The notes below the pieces were generated by a model. The model made no database searches and was not told the origin of the DNA. It saw only the letters and a list, made by a program, of their open reading frames with translations. 48,341 nucleotides of DNA from Acidobacteriota bacterium (GTDB lineage Bacteria; Acidobacteriota; JAAYUB01), in contig JAGNHB010000044.1 of the NCBI GenBank assembly GCA_018001935.1, forward strand, positions 1 to 48,341. The letters are read 5' to 3'. Shown here in pieces: positions 15,813 to 24,812 of this stretch. A program made the translations under genes and the position numbers. Position 1 is the stretch's first letter. Every line of letters starts with the position of its first letter.

Positions 15813-16595
15813 TCAGGCCTGCGTCACGCCGCCGAACCGGCGGTCGCGTCTTTGGAACTCCCCGATGGACCGGAGGAGGTCGACGGCCTGGAAGTCGGGC
15901 CAGAGGACGGGCAGGATGACAAACTCGGTGTAGGCGATCTGCCAGAGCAGGAAGTTGCTCACGCGATACTCGCCGCTGGTCCGGATCAGGAGGTCGGGGT
16001 CGGGGATGCCCGCGGTGTAGAGGTGCCGTTCCACGACGGAGGCGTCGATGGCGTCGGGGGCGAGCCGCCCGGCCCGGACCTCCCGGGCGACGGCGATCAC
16101 GGCATCGACGATCTCGGTCCGCGCGCCGTAGTTGAGGGCGAGGCTGAGCACCATGCCGGTGTTTCCCTCGGTGGTCCTCACGGTGTGCGCCACCATCCGA
16201 CGGGTGACCGCCCCCAGGTCCGAGAGCTTGCCGACGGTCCGAAACCGGATGTTGTTCCGCATCAGGGTCGGCAGTTCCTCGCGGCTGTAACGCCGCAGCA
16301 GGCTCATCAGGTCGCGGACCTCGGTCTTGGGGCGCTTCCAGTTCTCCACGGAGAAGGCGTAGAGGGTGAGGTACTCCAGGCCGAGGGCCGCCCCGGTCTC
16401 GGTGATGCGCCGGACCGACTCCGCGCCGGCGTGGTGGCCCTCCGCGCGGGGTTTGCCATGGCGGGCCGCCCACCGCCCGTTCCCGTCCATGATGACGGCG
16501 ACGTGGCGGGGCAGACGGTGCGGGTCGATGGACCGGAGCAGCTCCATCTCCTCGGACTGCGGCCCGAAACGATCCGTGAAGAAGGTGAGATCCAT
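15813..16595 (-). CDS. uppS: Isoprenyl transferase (undecaprenyl diphosphate synthase)
   Basis: This 260-residue cis-prenyltransferase builds the C55 lipid carrier for cell-wall synthesis from isopentenyl diphosphate. The diagnostic MDGNGRWA motif is at 36-43, with catalytic D37; later motifs include YAFSVENWKRP, LNYGARTEI and DLLIRTSGEYRVSNFLLWQ, ending with LWPDF. All key residues are present. It is the second gene of the operon, 22 bp after the S41-like gene and 3 bp before cdsA. Confidence 0.96.
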   Translation of the reverse strand: MDLTFFTDRFGPQSEEMELLRSIDPHRLPRHVAVIMDGNGRWAARHGKPRAEGHHAGAESVRRITETGAALGLEYLTLYAFSVENWKRPKTEVRDLMSLLRRYSREELPTLMRNNIRFRTVGKLSDLGAVTRRMVAHTVRTTEGNTGMVLSLALNYGARTEIVDAVIAVAREVRAGRLAPDAIDASVVERHLYTAGIPDPDLLIRTSGEYRVSNFLLWQIAYTEFVILPVLWPDFQAVDLLRSIGEFQRRDRRFGGVTQA

Positions 16596-16617
16596 CGGTC
16601 ACCCTGGGCCGTCGGGC

Positions 16618-17880
16618 CTAGTTCTCCACGACGCTGGCGCGGAGGTCCTTTTCGGGGTTCTTGAGCAGGTCCACGGCCTGCTCGAGCTGCTTTTCGTAGA
16701 CGCTGTCCACGTACTTCCGGTACAGGGACACCGACTCGTCGCCGGTGGACATCTCGTAATCGATGTAGAGGGAGAGGGCAAAGTCCTCCGGAGGGGACTT
16801 GAGGTCCGGCCGGATACCGGCCTGGTTGTATTTCTCGTGGGTGATCGCCTGCCCGGAGGGGGTCAGGTAGCGGGCGGAGGTCAGGTAGAGCGCGCTGCCG
16901 TCCGGGAGGTCCTGCCAATTCTGTTCCGAGGCCGTCCCCAGCGTCTTCAGACCCACCAGCCTGCCCCGCCCGTTGTCCTTGAGCGCGGCGGCCACCAGTT
17001 CGGAGGGCCCCGAGGTGAAACCGTTGACGAGGATCACCAGGGGGCCGGTGAAGACCGCCTTCTCGGGCGCGGCGGGAAGGGCGGCGCGGTCGCCGCCGTG
17101 CACGAGGCGGACGGCCAGGGTCCCGCTCGCGACGAAGAGGTTGGCGATGTCGAGGCCCTCCTCGACGGTGCCGGTGCAGCAGTCCCGCAGGTCCAGGACG
17201 AGATGCTTCACCCCGCTGCTGACCAGGGTGTTCAGGGCCCGCCGGACCTCGTCGGTCGCCTTGTCGTGGATCTCCCTGACCTTCAGGTAGCCGTAACCGG
17301 GCTCGAGGATGCGGAACTCCGGGGCCGAGGGAGTGAAGGACTCCCGCTTGAGAGCCAGTTCCCGCATGTCGTCGTCCTGCCCCCGCTGGATGCCCACCTT
17401 CACCTCCGACCCCGCCGGGCCGGTGAGCATCGCCTGAACGTAGGGGAGGGGCATCTCGCTGGTCCCGCGCCCCTCGATCTCCTCCAGGAGGTCCCCGGGA
17501 AGGATGCCGGCCTTTTCCGCCGAGGACCCGGGACGAACGGCCATGACACGGTAGAACCCGCTTCGCGGCGCGAGGATGATCCCCGTGCTGAAAGCGGCGA
17601 ACTCCTTGCGGGCATCGACGAACTTCTTCTCCTCGGGGCTCAGGTAGCAGGAAAACACGTCCACGCCAAAGGCGAGGCCGCGGAGGGCGCCGAGTGTCAG
17701 CTTCCGGAGGTCGGGCTTCTCCACGTAGGAATCCTGAACTTTCCGCATCACCTCGTTGAAGACCACGAGGTTCTTGTAATCCTCGTCCTTGGCGGCCACC
17801 TGGTTCCAGAGCACCCCGAAGACGAGAAAGACCGTCAACGACGCGGAAACCATGAACACTCCCTTGATCCACCCCGGCAT
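16618..17880 (-). CDS. S41-family (CtpA-like) protein lacking the catalytic dyad
   Basis: This is a 420-residue protein with an N-terminal membrane anchor (7-24), a PDZ domain (about 95-165) and an S41 tail-specific protease domain. Aligned by eye to E. coli Prc, the nucleophile position is G291 (TSGPSE instead of SASASE) and the general-base lysine position is T316 (TLGTASEQ instead of TFGKGTVQ). The two sites are 25 residues apart, as S430 and K455 are in Prc. The usual DLRxNPGG loop is also changed (DLRDCCTG). It is therefore probably proteolytically inactive, perhaps a PDZ scaffold or peptide sensor. GGAGG precedes the ATG, and it leads the uppS-cdsA-dxr-rseP operon, from a TATAAT promoter. 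Confidence 0.88.
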   Translation of the reverse strand: MPGWIKGVFMVSASLTVFLVFGVLWNQVAAKDEDYKNLVVFNEVMRKVQDSYVEKPDLRKLTLGALRGLAFGVDVFSCYLSPEEKKFVDARKEFAAFSTGIILAPRSGFYRVMAVRPGSSAEKAGILPGDLLEEIEGRGTSEMPLPYVQAMLTGPAGSEVKVGIQRGQDDDMRELALKRESFTPSAPEFRILEPGYGYLKVREIHDKATDEVRRALNTLVSSGVKHLVLDLRDCCTGTVEEGLDIANLFVASGTLAVRLVHGGDRAALPAAPEKAVFTGPLVILVNGFTSGPSELVAAALKDNGRGRLVGLKTLGTASEQNWQDLPDGSALYLTSARYLTPSGQAITHEKYNQAGIRPDLKSPPEDFALSLYIDYEMSTGDESVSLYRKYVDSVYEKQLEQAVDLLKNPEKDLRASVVEN

Positions 17881-17909
17881 GGTGCGCCTCCGCCCAAAGA
17901 TAAGCGCAC

Positions 17910-17938
17910 ATTATAGACCGAAACGGCAGGCGGGGAAA
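17910..17938 (-). promoter_or_regulatory. Promoter of the S41-uppS-cdsA-dxr-rseP operon
   Basis: On the minus strand a perfect TATAAT lies at 17915-17910, about 30 bp before the first start codon. The -35 region (17938-17933, TTTCCC) is weak. The upstream phrase (GTTTCCCCG then CCGTTTC) resembles that before the TATAAT of the VOC gene at 47581. Confidence 0.6.
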
Positions 17939-17981
17939 CACAAATTCTCGGGGGTCACCGCGCGGAAAGCCTCGAAGGCGC

Positions 17982-18026
17982 CAGACAAGTCAGACAAGTC
18001 AGACAAGTCGGACAAGTCGGACCGGT
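17982..18026 (+). repeat. 9-bp tandem repeat array (CNGACAAGT), copy 1
   Basis: Five 9-bp units: three CAGACAAGT, one CGGACAAGT and one degenerate CGGACCGGT. It lies between two divergent genes. The same unit recurs in the same orientation at 33450-33503. Confidence 0.9.
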
Positions 18027-18147
18027 CAGATGTTTCCGATTCGCCACGAGAGTTGTCCCGTTCACTTGACAGCGGGTCTTGATGCGGCGGCGGTTCTGGG
18101 GCAAAATGTCGGGGCCGCCCAGGAACGGCGGCCACGAGAGGAGGCCC

Positions 18148-19188
18148 ATGGTACCCGTCGAACTCGAACCGGCCCGCGAGCCCCTGGAATTCGGTTTCCA
18201 GTGGCACCTCACCGACCGGTGCAACCTCCGGTGCGTCCACTGCTACCAGGACGACTTCTCGCCCGCCGGCGAGCGACCCCTCGACGTGCTGAAGCGCATG
18301 GCGGACGCCGTCCTCGGTTCCCTGCCAAACCGGGAGGTCTCCGTCAACATCACGGGCGGGGAGCCGCTCCTGGTCCCCCACCTCGCGCCCTTCCTGCGCC
18401 ACCTGGAAGGCTACCCCAACCTCCTGGAGATCAACCTCATCACCAACGGCACCATCGCGGGGGAGGACCTCCTGGCGGAGTTGGCAAGCCTCGGAAAGCT
18501 CCGATACCTGAAGGTCTCGGTGGAGGCCAGCGTCAACGCCGTCAACGACGCGATCCGGGGCCGGGGGAACCTGGAGCGGGTCCGGGCCGGGATCTCCGCC
18601 TATCGCCGGATGCTGCCGCATGTCGGCGTGGTGCTGATGGCGACGCTCGGGCGCCACAACCGGGACGCGGTGGACGGGCTCCTCGGTTTCGCCCGGAGTA
18701 CGGGCGCCGCCGGCGTGATTTTCGAGCGCTTCGTCCCCCTCGGCGCCGGGCGCGCCATGGCCGACCAGGTCCTCTCCGCGGCAGACTGGCGGCGGGTGAC
18801 GGCCACCCTGGCGGACCGGGCGGGCGTGGACGCCGACGTTGAAGAGCTTTTACCGTACCGCGCCTGGTGGTTCCGCCTGGACGACCCCGAGGAGCCCCTG
18901 GTGGGGGCCCTGTGCAACCTGGGCGAGACGTCCATGGGCCTCATGCCCGACGGGACGGTCTACCCCTGCCGACGCTTGCCCGTTCCCCTGGGCAACGTCC
19001 TGGCGGACGCGTTCCCCGTGATCCTCGAGCGATTGAAACCCTACGCCGCGGATCGCGTCAAACCCCGCCTCGACGGCCCCCGCTGCGGGGGCTGCACCGT
19101 CACCGGGTGCGCCGGCTGCCGGGCCCTCGCCGCCGCCCTCACCGGCGACCTCCTCGCCGACGACCCCCAGTGCTTCGGACTGCGATAG
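18148..19188 (+). CDS. Radical SAM protein with C-terminal cysteine cluster (SPASM-like)
   Basis: This is a 346-residue radical SAM protein. The SAM cluster cysteines C25, C29 and C32 sit in TDRCNLRCVHCYQ, and NITGGEPLL is the GGE motif. Near the C-terminus a cysteine cluster (C313, C316, C321, C324, C342 in RCGGCTVTGCAGC and DPQCFG) is typical of SPASM/Twitch auxiliary clusters, as in enzymes that modify peptides or cofactors. GAGAGGAGG before the ATG at 18148 sets the start; the frame extends upstream without a better site. No precursor peptide is obvious nearby. The adjacent downstream gene encodes a large secreted aromatic- and glycine-rich protein. Confidence 0.85.
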   Translation: MVPVELEPAREPLEFGFQWHLTDRCNLRCVHCYQDDFSPAGERPLDVLKRMADAVLGSLPNREVSVNITGGEPLLVPHLAPFLRHLEGYPNLLEINLITNGTIAGEDLLAELASLGKLRYLKVSVEASVNAVNDAIRGRGNLERVRAGISAYRRMLPHVGVVLMATLGRHNRDAVDGLLGFARSTGAAGVIFERFVPLGAGRAMADQVLSAADWRRVTATLADRAGVDADVEELLPYRAWWFRLDDPEEPLVGALCNLGETSMGLMPDGTVYPCRRLPVPLGNVLADAFPVILERLKPYAADRVKPRLDGPRCGGCTVTGCAGCRALAAALTGDLLADDPQCFGLR

Positions 19189-19273
19189 TGCGCCTTTTCG
19201 CTGCCGCTGCGGGGGCTGCGACACGCTTCGCGGCACCGTTTCCCAACCGTCGTTTTCCTTGCAGGGGGATATG

Positions 19274-19282
19274 TGTTATAAG
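19274..19282 (+). promoter_or_regulatory. Extended -10 promoter of the Gly/Tyr/Trp-rich protein gene
   Basis: TGTTATAAG fits TGN-TATAAT with one mismatch and lies about 70 bp before the start codon. No convincing -35 box is seen, which is normal for extended -10 promoters. Confidence 0.5.
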
Positions 19283-19353
19283 CAAGAGACGCCTTGCACG
19301 GGACCCGGGCGCCCGGCAGACCGCCCCGGAACGAAATTCTCGGAGGAAATCGC

Positions 19354-21888
19354 ATGAGACGTAAAACCCTGGTGTTGTTGCTGACGACCCTGGCGGCGCT
19401 CCTGGCCGCCTCCCTCCCGGCCGCGGGACAGACCGCGCCGCCCGGACAGGCCCCGGCTGGGCCGGCCCCGGCCGCGCAGGAACCGCTGTCGGACCCGGGC
19501 TGGCCCCGCGACATCCCGGCCGGGGAAGTCACCCTTCGCCTGTTCCAGCCGCAGCTGGAGGCGTGGACCGACACCCTGCTGAAAGCCCGGGCGGCCGTGG
19601 GGGTCATCCCCGCCGGCACCCAGGACCCGGCCCACTACGGCGTCATCTGGTTCACGGCCCGGACCGAGGTGGACAAGGTCAACCGCCTGGTGGACCTGGA
19701 CAACCTGAACCTCGTCAAGGCGGATTTCCCCACGCAGCCTTCACAGGCGGGCGCCTACGGGGCCGCGCTCCAGAAAGGGCTCTCCAGGCAGGATCGCGTG
19801 ATCTCCCTGGACCGCCTCGAAGCGGCCCTGGCGGCGTCCGAAAGCGCGCCGCCGGTGGAGACCCACGCCGTGCGGAACGACCCGCCCAGGGTCTACTTCA
19901 GCATGACCCCCGCCCTGCTGGTCCTGGTGGACGGGGAACCCGTCCTCCGGCCGATGGAGGGCACCGGGCTCCAGCGCGTCATCAACACGCGGGTGCTCCT
20001 GGCCAACGACCCCAAGGACGGCGTTTACTACCTGCGCATCATGGACGGCTGGATGAGTGCGAAAACCCTGGACGGGGGCTGGGCGCCGGTGAAAAAAGCG
20101 CCCCGGAGCCTGGCCAAGGCCCTGGCCGCCGCCACTGCCGCCGGCCAGGTCGACGTTCTGGAAGGCCAGCCCCTGGAAGGTGACAGCGGGGAAAAGATGA
20201 CCCTGGAGTTGGCGGCCAGGAGCGGCAAGGTCCCCGCCATCCTCGTCAGCCTCGTCCCCGCGGAACTGATCCAGACCCAGGGTACGCCGCAGACCGAGGC
20301 CATCCCCGGCACTGGTCTCCTCTGGGTGACCAACACGGGCAGTAACCTGTTCACGGACCCGGCGACTTCCCACTATTACGTACTCCTCTCCGGCCGCTGG
20401 TTCCGGTCAACAGCCCTGGCGGGGCCCTGGGAGTTCGTGGCCGGGAGCCAGCTCCCCGCCGGTTTCGCCCGCATCCCCCTGGACCACGCCAAGTCAGGCG
20501 TGCTGGCCTCGATCCCGGGCACCGGCCCCGCCAAGGAGGCGCTGATCGCCAATTCCATCCCCCAGACGGCCACCATCACGCGCAGCGCAGCCAAGCTGGA
20601 GGTGAAGTACGACGGCGACCCGAAATTCAAGGACATCGAGGGGACAAACCTCAAGTACGCGGTCAACGCCCGGACCCCCGTGATCCGGGTGTCCCCGGAC
20701 GCCTTCTACGCCCTGGAGAACGCGGTCTGGTTTACGGCCTCCGTCCCGAAAGGGCCGTGGGCGGTGGCGACCTCGGTCCCCGCGGCCATCTACGCCATCC
20801 CGGTAAACAGCCCGCTCCACTACGTCACCTACGTGCGGATCTACGGGTACACCGACACCGTGGTCTACGTCGGCTACACACCCGGCTACTACGGCACCGT
20901 GGTCACCCCCGAGAAGGTGGTGGTGTACGGCTCGGGCTGGTACTACCCGCCCTACGTCGGGGCCTGGTGGTACGGCTGGCCCTGCACCTACGGCTACGGC
21001 GCCACCTTCGTCTGGACCTCCGGCTGCGGCTGGGCCATCGGGTTCGGCGTCGGTTACGGGTGGGGCTGGTACCACCCGTACTGGGGCCCGTGGTGGGGCT
21101 GGTACGGCCCCTGGTACCCCGCCTGGGGCTGGGGCGCCTGGGGCGGCTTCGCCGCGGTGAACGTCTACGGGCGGTGGGGGGACGTGGCCTTCCACGGCAC
21201 GCGGGCGGCCTGGGCCAACCCCTGGACCGGCAACATCGGCAGCAGCGCCCGTTACCGGGGCTACAACCCCAGCACGGGCACCTACAGCCGGGCCGGGCGC
21301 ATCAGCGACACCAACGTCTACACCGGGAACTGGGTGAACGCCAAGGGCGGGGCCGCCTACAACCCTGAAACCGGCCGGGTGATCGCGGGCGGAAAGATCG
21401 AGGGCGGCAACATCTACTCGGGCGACCACGGGAGCGCGGGCGGCGCCGTGATCTATGACAGGGACACCCACAACGGCGCGGCCATCGGCAAGAACGACAT
21501 CTACGCCTCCAAGGACGGCGACGTCTACCACTACGACCGGGACACGAAGACCTGGTCCAAGCGGGATGACGGGTCCTGGGAGCCGGTGGACCCGCCCGAC
21601 GGCGGCCGGCAGCCCAAGGACGGCGCCACGACCGGCGACGGCCGCGACCGCCACGACCGGGATGTCCCCGCCGCGAAGGCCGACGGGCAGGACCGCCGTA
21701 CCTCCGACGCCGCCCGGGAACCCGCGTCCGCTCGGCACCGGGACCGGGGTGCGACCCGCGACCTCGATCGGGACTACGAAGCCCGGAGCAAGGGCGAGTT
21801 CCGCAGCCGGCGCTTCGACGCCGACAGCGGCGGCTGGCGGAGTCGCCGGGGCGGCGGCGGGGGCGGCGGGCGGATCCGGCGCCGCTAA
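19354..21888 (+). CDS. Exported Gly/Tyr/Trp-rich protein (carbohydrate-binding family V/XII-like)
   Basis: This is an 844-residue exported protein. A signal peptide spans 1-25 and a Pro/Ala linker follows. Residues 50-480 form a repeated globular region with WFTA and DGxW motifs. Residues about 500-620 are extremely rich in Gly, Tyr, Trp and Pro (YYPPYVGAWWYGWP, GWYHPYWGPWWGWYG). Then come repeats rich in NVY/TGN, and a highly charged Asp/Arg tail ending in poly-Gly and RIRRR. The pattern matches proteins annotated as carbohydrate-binding family V/XII, whose function is not established. GGAGG 5 bp before the ATG at 19354 sets the start. A cell-surface or matrix role is likely. Confidence 0.75.
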   Translation: MRRKTLVLLLTTLAALLAASLPAAGQTAPPGQAPAGPAPAAQEPLSDPGWPRDIPAGEVTLRLFQPQLEAWTDTLLKARAAVGVIPAGTQDPAHYGVIWFTARTEVDKVNRLVDLDNLNLVKADFPTQPSQAGAYGAALQKGLSRQDRVISLDRLEAALAASESAPPVETHAVRNDPPRVYFSMTPALLVLVDGEPVLRPMEGTGLQRVINTRVLLANDPKDGVYYLRIMDGWMSAKTLDGGWAPVKKAPRSLAKALAAATAAGQVDVLEGQPLEGDSGEKMTLELAARSGKVPAILVSLVPAELIQTQGTPQTEAIPGTGLLWVTNTGSNLFTDPATSHYYVLLSGRWFRSTALAGPWEFVAGSQLPAGFARIPLDHAKSGVLASIPGTGPAKEALIANSIPQTATITRSAAKLEVKYDGDPKFKDIEGTNLKYAVNARTPVIRVSPDAFYALENAVWFTASVPKGPWAVATSVPAAIYAIPVNSPLHYVTYVRIYGYTDTVVYVGYTPGYYGTVVTPEKVVVYGSGWYYPPYVGAWWYGWPCTYGYGATFVWTSGCGWAIGFGVGYGWGWYHPYWGPWWGWYGPWYPAWGWGAWGGFAAVNVYGRWGDVAFHGTRAAWANPWTGNIGSSARYRGYNPSTGTYSRAGRISDTNVYTGNWVNAKGGAAYNPETGRVIAGGKIEGGNIYSGDHGSAGGAVIYDRDTHNGAAIGKNDIYASKDGDVYHYDRDTKTWSKRDDGSWEPVDPPDGGRQPKDGATTGDGRDRHDRDVPAAKADGQDRRTSDAAREPASARHRDRGATRDLDRDYEARSKGEFRSRRFDADSGGWRSRRGGGGGGGRIRRR

Positions 21889-21896
21889 GGGCTGTG

Positions 21897-21916
21897 GCGC
21901 GGGCTTCAGCCTGCGC
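21897..21916. terminator. Possible hairpin terminator
   Basis: Arms 21897-21904 and 21909-21916 (one G-T pair) with a TTCA tetraloop lie 9 bp after the stop codon. It has no T-run, so its strength is doubtful. The rest of 21889-22317 has no gene, only this hairpin and the element at 22101. Confidence 0.4.
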
Positions 21917-22100
21917 GGAGGAATCCCGAGGAATCCGTGAAAGGGTCCCTGTTGATTCCCGCCCTGTAAGCCCGAAAGGGTGCGGGGAAGCCGGGTCCTT
22001 CATGGCCCGCGGCGCGACACGAAGCGTTCGTGCCTCCCCTTTCCCGCGTATTCCGCGGCGCCGATTATTCCGCACCCATCATCTTTTCTTTGCGTTCTTT

Positions 22101-22145
22101 GCGCCTTGGCGAGATAAAAATCCGGATCGGCTCTCGCCAAGGCGC
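22101..22145. repeat. Intergenic hairpin element, short copy
   Basis: Perfect 13-bp arms (22101-22113 and 22133-22145) surround a 19-nt loop that contains ATCCGGATC, the same loop core and the same GGCTCTCGCCAAGGCG phrase as the long hairpin at 12088-12158. The two are clearly one family. Confidence 0.8.
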
Positions 22146-22317
22146 CGTTCCGTGCAGGGTGCCCCATCAGCGCCGTCTACCGCGTGGGTTGCGCTGGGGT
22201 CGCGCCCTCCCGCGCGCCGCCGGCAAGAACTCGCTGCCCGGAGGGACGGCCAGAGCCAGGGGAAGCATTCCTTGTGCAAATTGGCAGGAGGGTACCTGGC
22301 GGCGCAGGGGATGACGG

Positions 22318-24495
22318 TCATCGCTTCCAGCGAGAGATGGCCCGATCGGTCTCGCGGATCGCGGATTGGAGCCACCCGCGCTCGATAACGTTGGTGCACC
22401 GGGCCAGGAGCGCGCGGAGCGCCGTCAGGCGGGCGTCGAGCGCCCCGGCGTGACCCGGTTCGGCGGCGAGGGCCGCGTCCGCCAGGCGGAGCGAGCGAAC
22501 CGCATCCCCTTCCCCGAGCGCCTCCACGGCACGCCGGGTGACGGCGTCCGCCCCGCCCGCCAGGCGGACCAGCTCCGCGTCGGTGTCGGCGGGGGGCAAG
22601 GTGTACAGGTTCGCCGCGTTTCCGTCGAACCACCCGGCGTACCCCTCGAAGATCCCCCGGACCGACCAGGACACCCGCCCGTAGAACTGCGGGACCTCGA
22701 GTTCCGGCGGGAGGCGGACCTCCCGCATCAAGGTGAAGACGTCCTTCCCGGCGTTCATGCCCGCCACCACGTCATCGTGCACCTTCCGAACGGCGTCCCG
22801 GTAGCGGGTCAGCTTCCGCCGGACCAGGTCCCGCCCCACCAGCGGCTCCCCGTGCCCGGGGAGCAAAAGCTCCGGTTGCAGGGCCAGGGCCTTCTCCAGC
22901 GCGGCAACGTACTCCAGCGCCCACCGGGGTTTCGTCCCCCGGGGGGTGTAGAGGTTCGGGAAGGAGGCGTAGTAGTTGTCGCCGATGAAAACAGCCTTGA
23001 GGGCTGGCACCCAGATCAGCGACTGGTCCGGCGTCTCGCCGCCCACGTGGATCATCTCGAAGCGCATCCCGCCCACGGTCAGGACGTAGCGGTCGGTGAA
23101 GAGGACCGTGGCCTCGACGGGAGTCTCCGCCCCCGGGGGGGCGGGAACCGGCTGAGCGCCCTGGGCGGCGCGGCGACCCTCCAGGAACGGCCGGAGCCGG
23201 TCGTGGTAACGCAGGAACTCCACCATCTCCCGCTGGGCCACCACGGGGGTTGAGGCGCCGTTCTTCCACGACGCGATCCCGCCCCGGTGGTCCTCGTGGG
23301 CGTGGGTCAGGAGGACGGCTTTCAGGGGGGAACCTTTCGCGACCCGCCGGAGTGGGCTCTGCGGGGAGGATGCCCCGCCGGGGTCGATCACCACGCTTCC
23401 GCCGGGCGTCTTCACCAGGTAGCTGTTGCAGGAGCCTTCCTCGCGGAAGATGGGCCCCGAGACCCGCAGCGATTCCAGGTAGATCTTCTCGAGCCGTGCA
23501 CGCTGGCCCGCCGCCAGGACCAGGGCGTCCGCCCAGGCGGGGTCGGCGTCGATGCACATCTCGTGGTGGAGGGTGACGACCCGGCCAAGGGCCGCCGCCC
23601 GCCGTTCCGCGGGAAGCCGGGCGTGGAGGTTCAGGGGGTAGCCGTGGCCGTGGGGTAGAAACCGGATCCGGTCGGGGGTGAGCCGGGCGGTCACCAGGGC
23701 GCTCAGGACCGCCTGGTGAAGGAAAATCCGGTGGGGGGCGTCGCTGCAGGCGGAGTGCTGGAAGGCCTCGTCTTTCAGGCACTCGTCGACGAGGCGCGCC
23801 CACTCGCGAAGCAGCCCCGTGTCGGATCGGATGGCAAAGATGCCGCAGTTGAGGTAGCCCCGCAGGCGTTGCCCCTCCACGAAGGACTCCACCGGAACGG
23901 CGCGTCCCGGCTCGGCCCCGCAGCGCGCGTAGAGGGCCGACCAGAAGGCGTCGGGCGGGGCGTCCCACGGGAGACCTACGTTCCGGACCTGGACGGGGCG
24001 CACGGCCAGCGTGACCCCGTCGGGGAGGTCGAGTTCGGGCTCCTGCAGGAGGAGGGTCTCCGGGTCGAACCACGCGAGGACCCGGGCGCTCCCCGCGTAA
24101 AGGTCCTCGGCCCGGGCGGCGGCGAAGGCTTTCGATGCGTAGGGGTAGGCGTTCACCGCCGCGTCGAGCCGCAGTTCCTCGACGCGAACGTCCTTTCGAG
24201 ACCGCAGGCGGAGGGCGGGGACCTCGTCGGGGTCCGTCAGCACCACGAGGACGGGAGCGGCCCTGAAGCGCCCGCCGAAGGCCCGGATGCTGTCCACGAG
24301 GAGCCCGGCGGCCCGGTCCTGCCCCGGGGTGGTCACGTACGTGACGAAGACGACCGGGAACGGGGGCGGCGCCGGGCCCGGTTGCACCCGGCCGGCCGGC
24401 CGGTCCGGGGAGGGGGTCGTCGCGCCGGCCGGAGCGGGCCCGGCGGCGAGGGCCAGGGCCAGGAACAGGAGGGGCGGCACGAGCCGGGGGACCAT
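22318..24495 (-). CDS. Exported fusion: glycosyltransferase-like domain plus alkylsulfatase-type metallo-beta-lactamase
   Basis: This is a 725-residue protein. It has a signal peptide (1-24) and a Pro-rich linker. A region at about 45-335 looks like a GT-A nucleotide-sugar transferase (AWFDPETLLLQEP near 141, GYLNCGIFAI near 213). A metallo-beta-lactamase domain follows with HAHEDH at 398-403, H483, D506 and PGHGE (H548), all metal ligands present. Residues 520-640 resemble the dimerisation segment of SDS/alkylsulfatases (YTPRGTKPRWALEYVAALEK). The combination is unusual. Its start overlaps the preceding gene stop by one base (TGATG). The substrate is unknown. Confidence 0.75.
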   Translation of the reverse strand: MVPRLVPPLLFLALALAAGPAPAGATTPSPDRPAGRVQPGPAPPPFPVVFVTYVTTPGQDRAAGLLVDSIRAFGGRFRAAPVLVVLTDPDEVPALRLRSRKDVRVEELRLDAAVNAYPYASKAFAAARAEDLYAGSARVLAWFDPETLLLQEPELDLPDGVTLAVRPVQVRNVGLPWDAPPDAFWSALYARCGAEPGRAVPVESFVEGQRLRGYLNCGIFAIRSDTGLLREWARLVDECLKDEAFQHSACSDAPHRIFLHQAVLSALVTARLTPDRIRFLPHGHGYPLNLHARLPAERRAAALGRVVTLHHEMCIDADPAWADALVLAAGQRARLEKIYLESLRVSGPIFREEGSCNSYLVKTPGGSVVIDPGGASSPQSPLRRVAKGSPLKAVLLTHAHEDHRGGIASWKNGASTPVVAQREMVEFLRYHDRLRPFLEGRRAAQGAQPVPAPPGAETPVEATVLFTDRYVLTVGGMRFEMIHVGGETPDQSLIWVPALKAVFIGDNYYASFPNLYTPRGTKPRWALEYVAALEKALALQPELLLPGHGEPLVGRDLVRRKLTRYRDAVRKVHDDVVAGMNAGKDVFTLMREVRLPPELEVPQFYGRVSWSVRGIFEGYAGWFDGNAANLYTLPPADTDAELVRLAGGADAVTRRAVEALGEGDAVRSLRLADAALAAEPGHAGALDARLTALRALLARCTNVIERGWLQSAIRETDRAISRWKR

Positions 24496-24812
24496 CAGGA
24501 CAGCTTCCGGTTCTGGTAGTTGAACATGACTTTCCACACCTCGTGGCAAGCCTGGTGATACGCCTCGTTCCCCAGCGAGGCCTTGAAGTTCGGGTAGTCG
24601 ACGGATTCGACCTCTCGTCGGAGGGTTTCCGCCACCTCCGCCCGGGGAACGGAGGTCCGGAACCGGTAGTCCCGCTCCGGGGTCTCGGCAATCCCCCGGC
24701 CGGGGAAGAGGGTCTCGAGGTGCTCCCGCCTCCGGGCGCGGACCAGGAGGTTCCCCTTCTGGTGCCGGTCGTCGACGATGGAAAGGAAGCCGCGGTTCGT
24801 GAAGATCCACAT
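24495..24812 (-). CDS. Conserved small hypothetical protein
   Basis: This is a 105-residue soluble protein beginning MWIFTNRGFLSIVDDRH, a start seen in uncharacterised conserved bacterial proteins. It has a strand-rich first half (NLLVRARRREHL) and a helical second half (FKASLGNEAYHQACHEVWKVM). No signal peptide or metal motif is visible. AGGAGAG precedes the ATG. It overlaps the fusion gene by one base and so is cotranscribed with it. The 278-bp gap before it holds no gene. Confidence 0.75.
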   Translation of the reverse strand: MWIFTNRGFLSIVDDRHQKGNLLVRARRREHLETLFPGRGIAETPERDYRFRTSVPRAEVAETLRREVESVDYPNFKASLGNEAYHQACHEVWKVMFNYQNRKLS

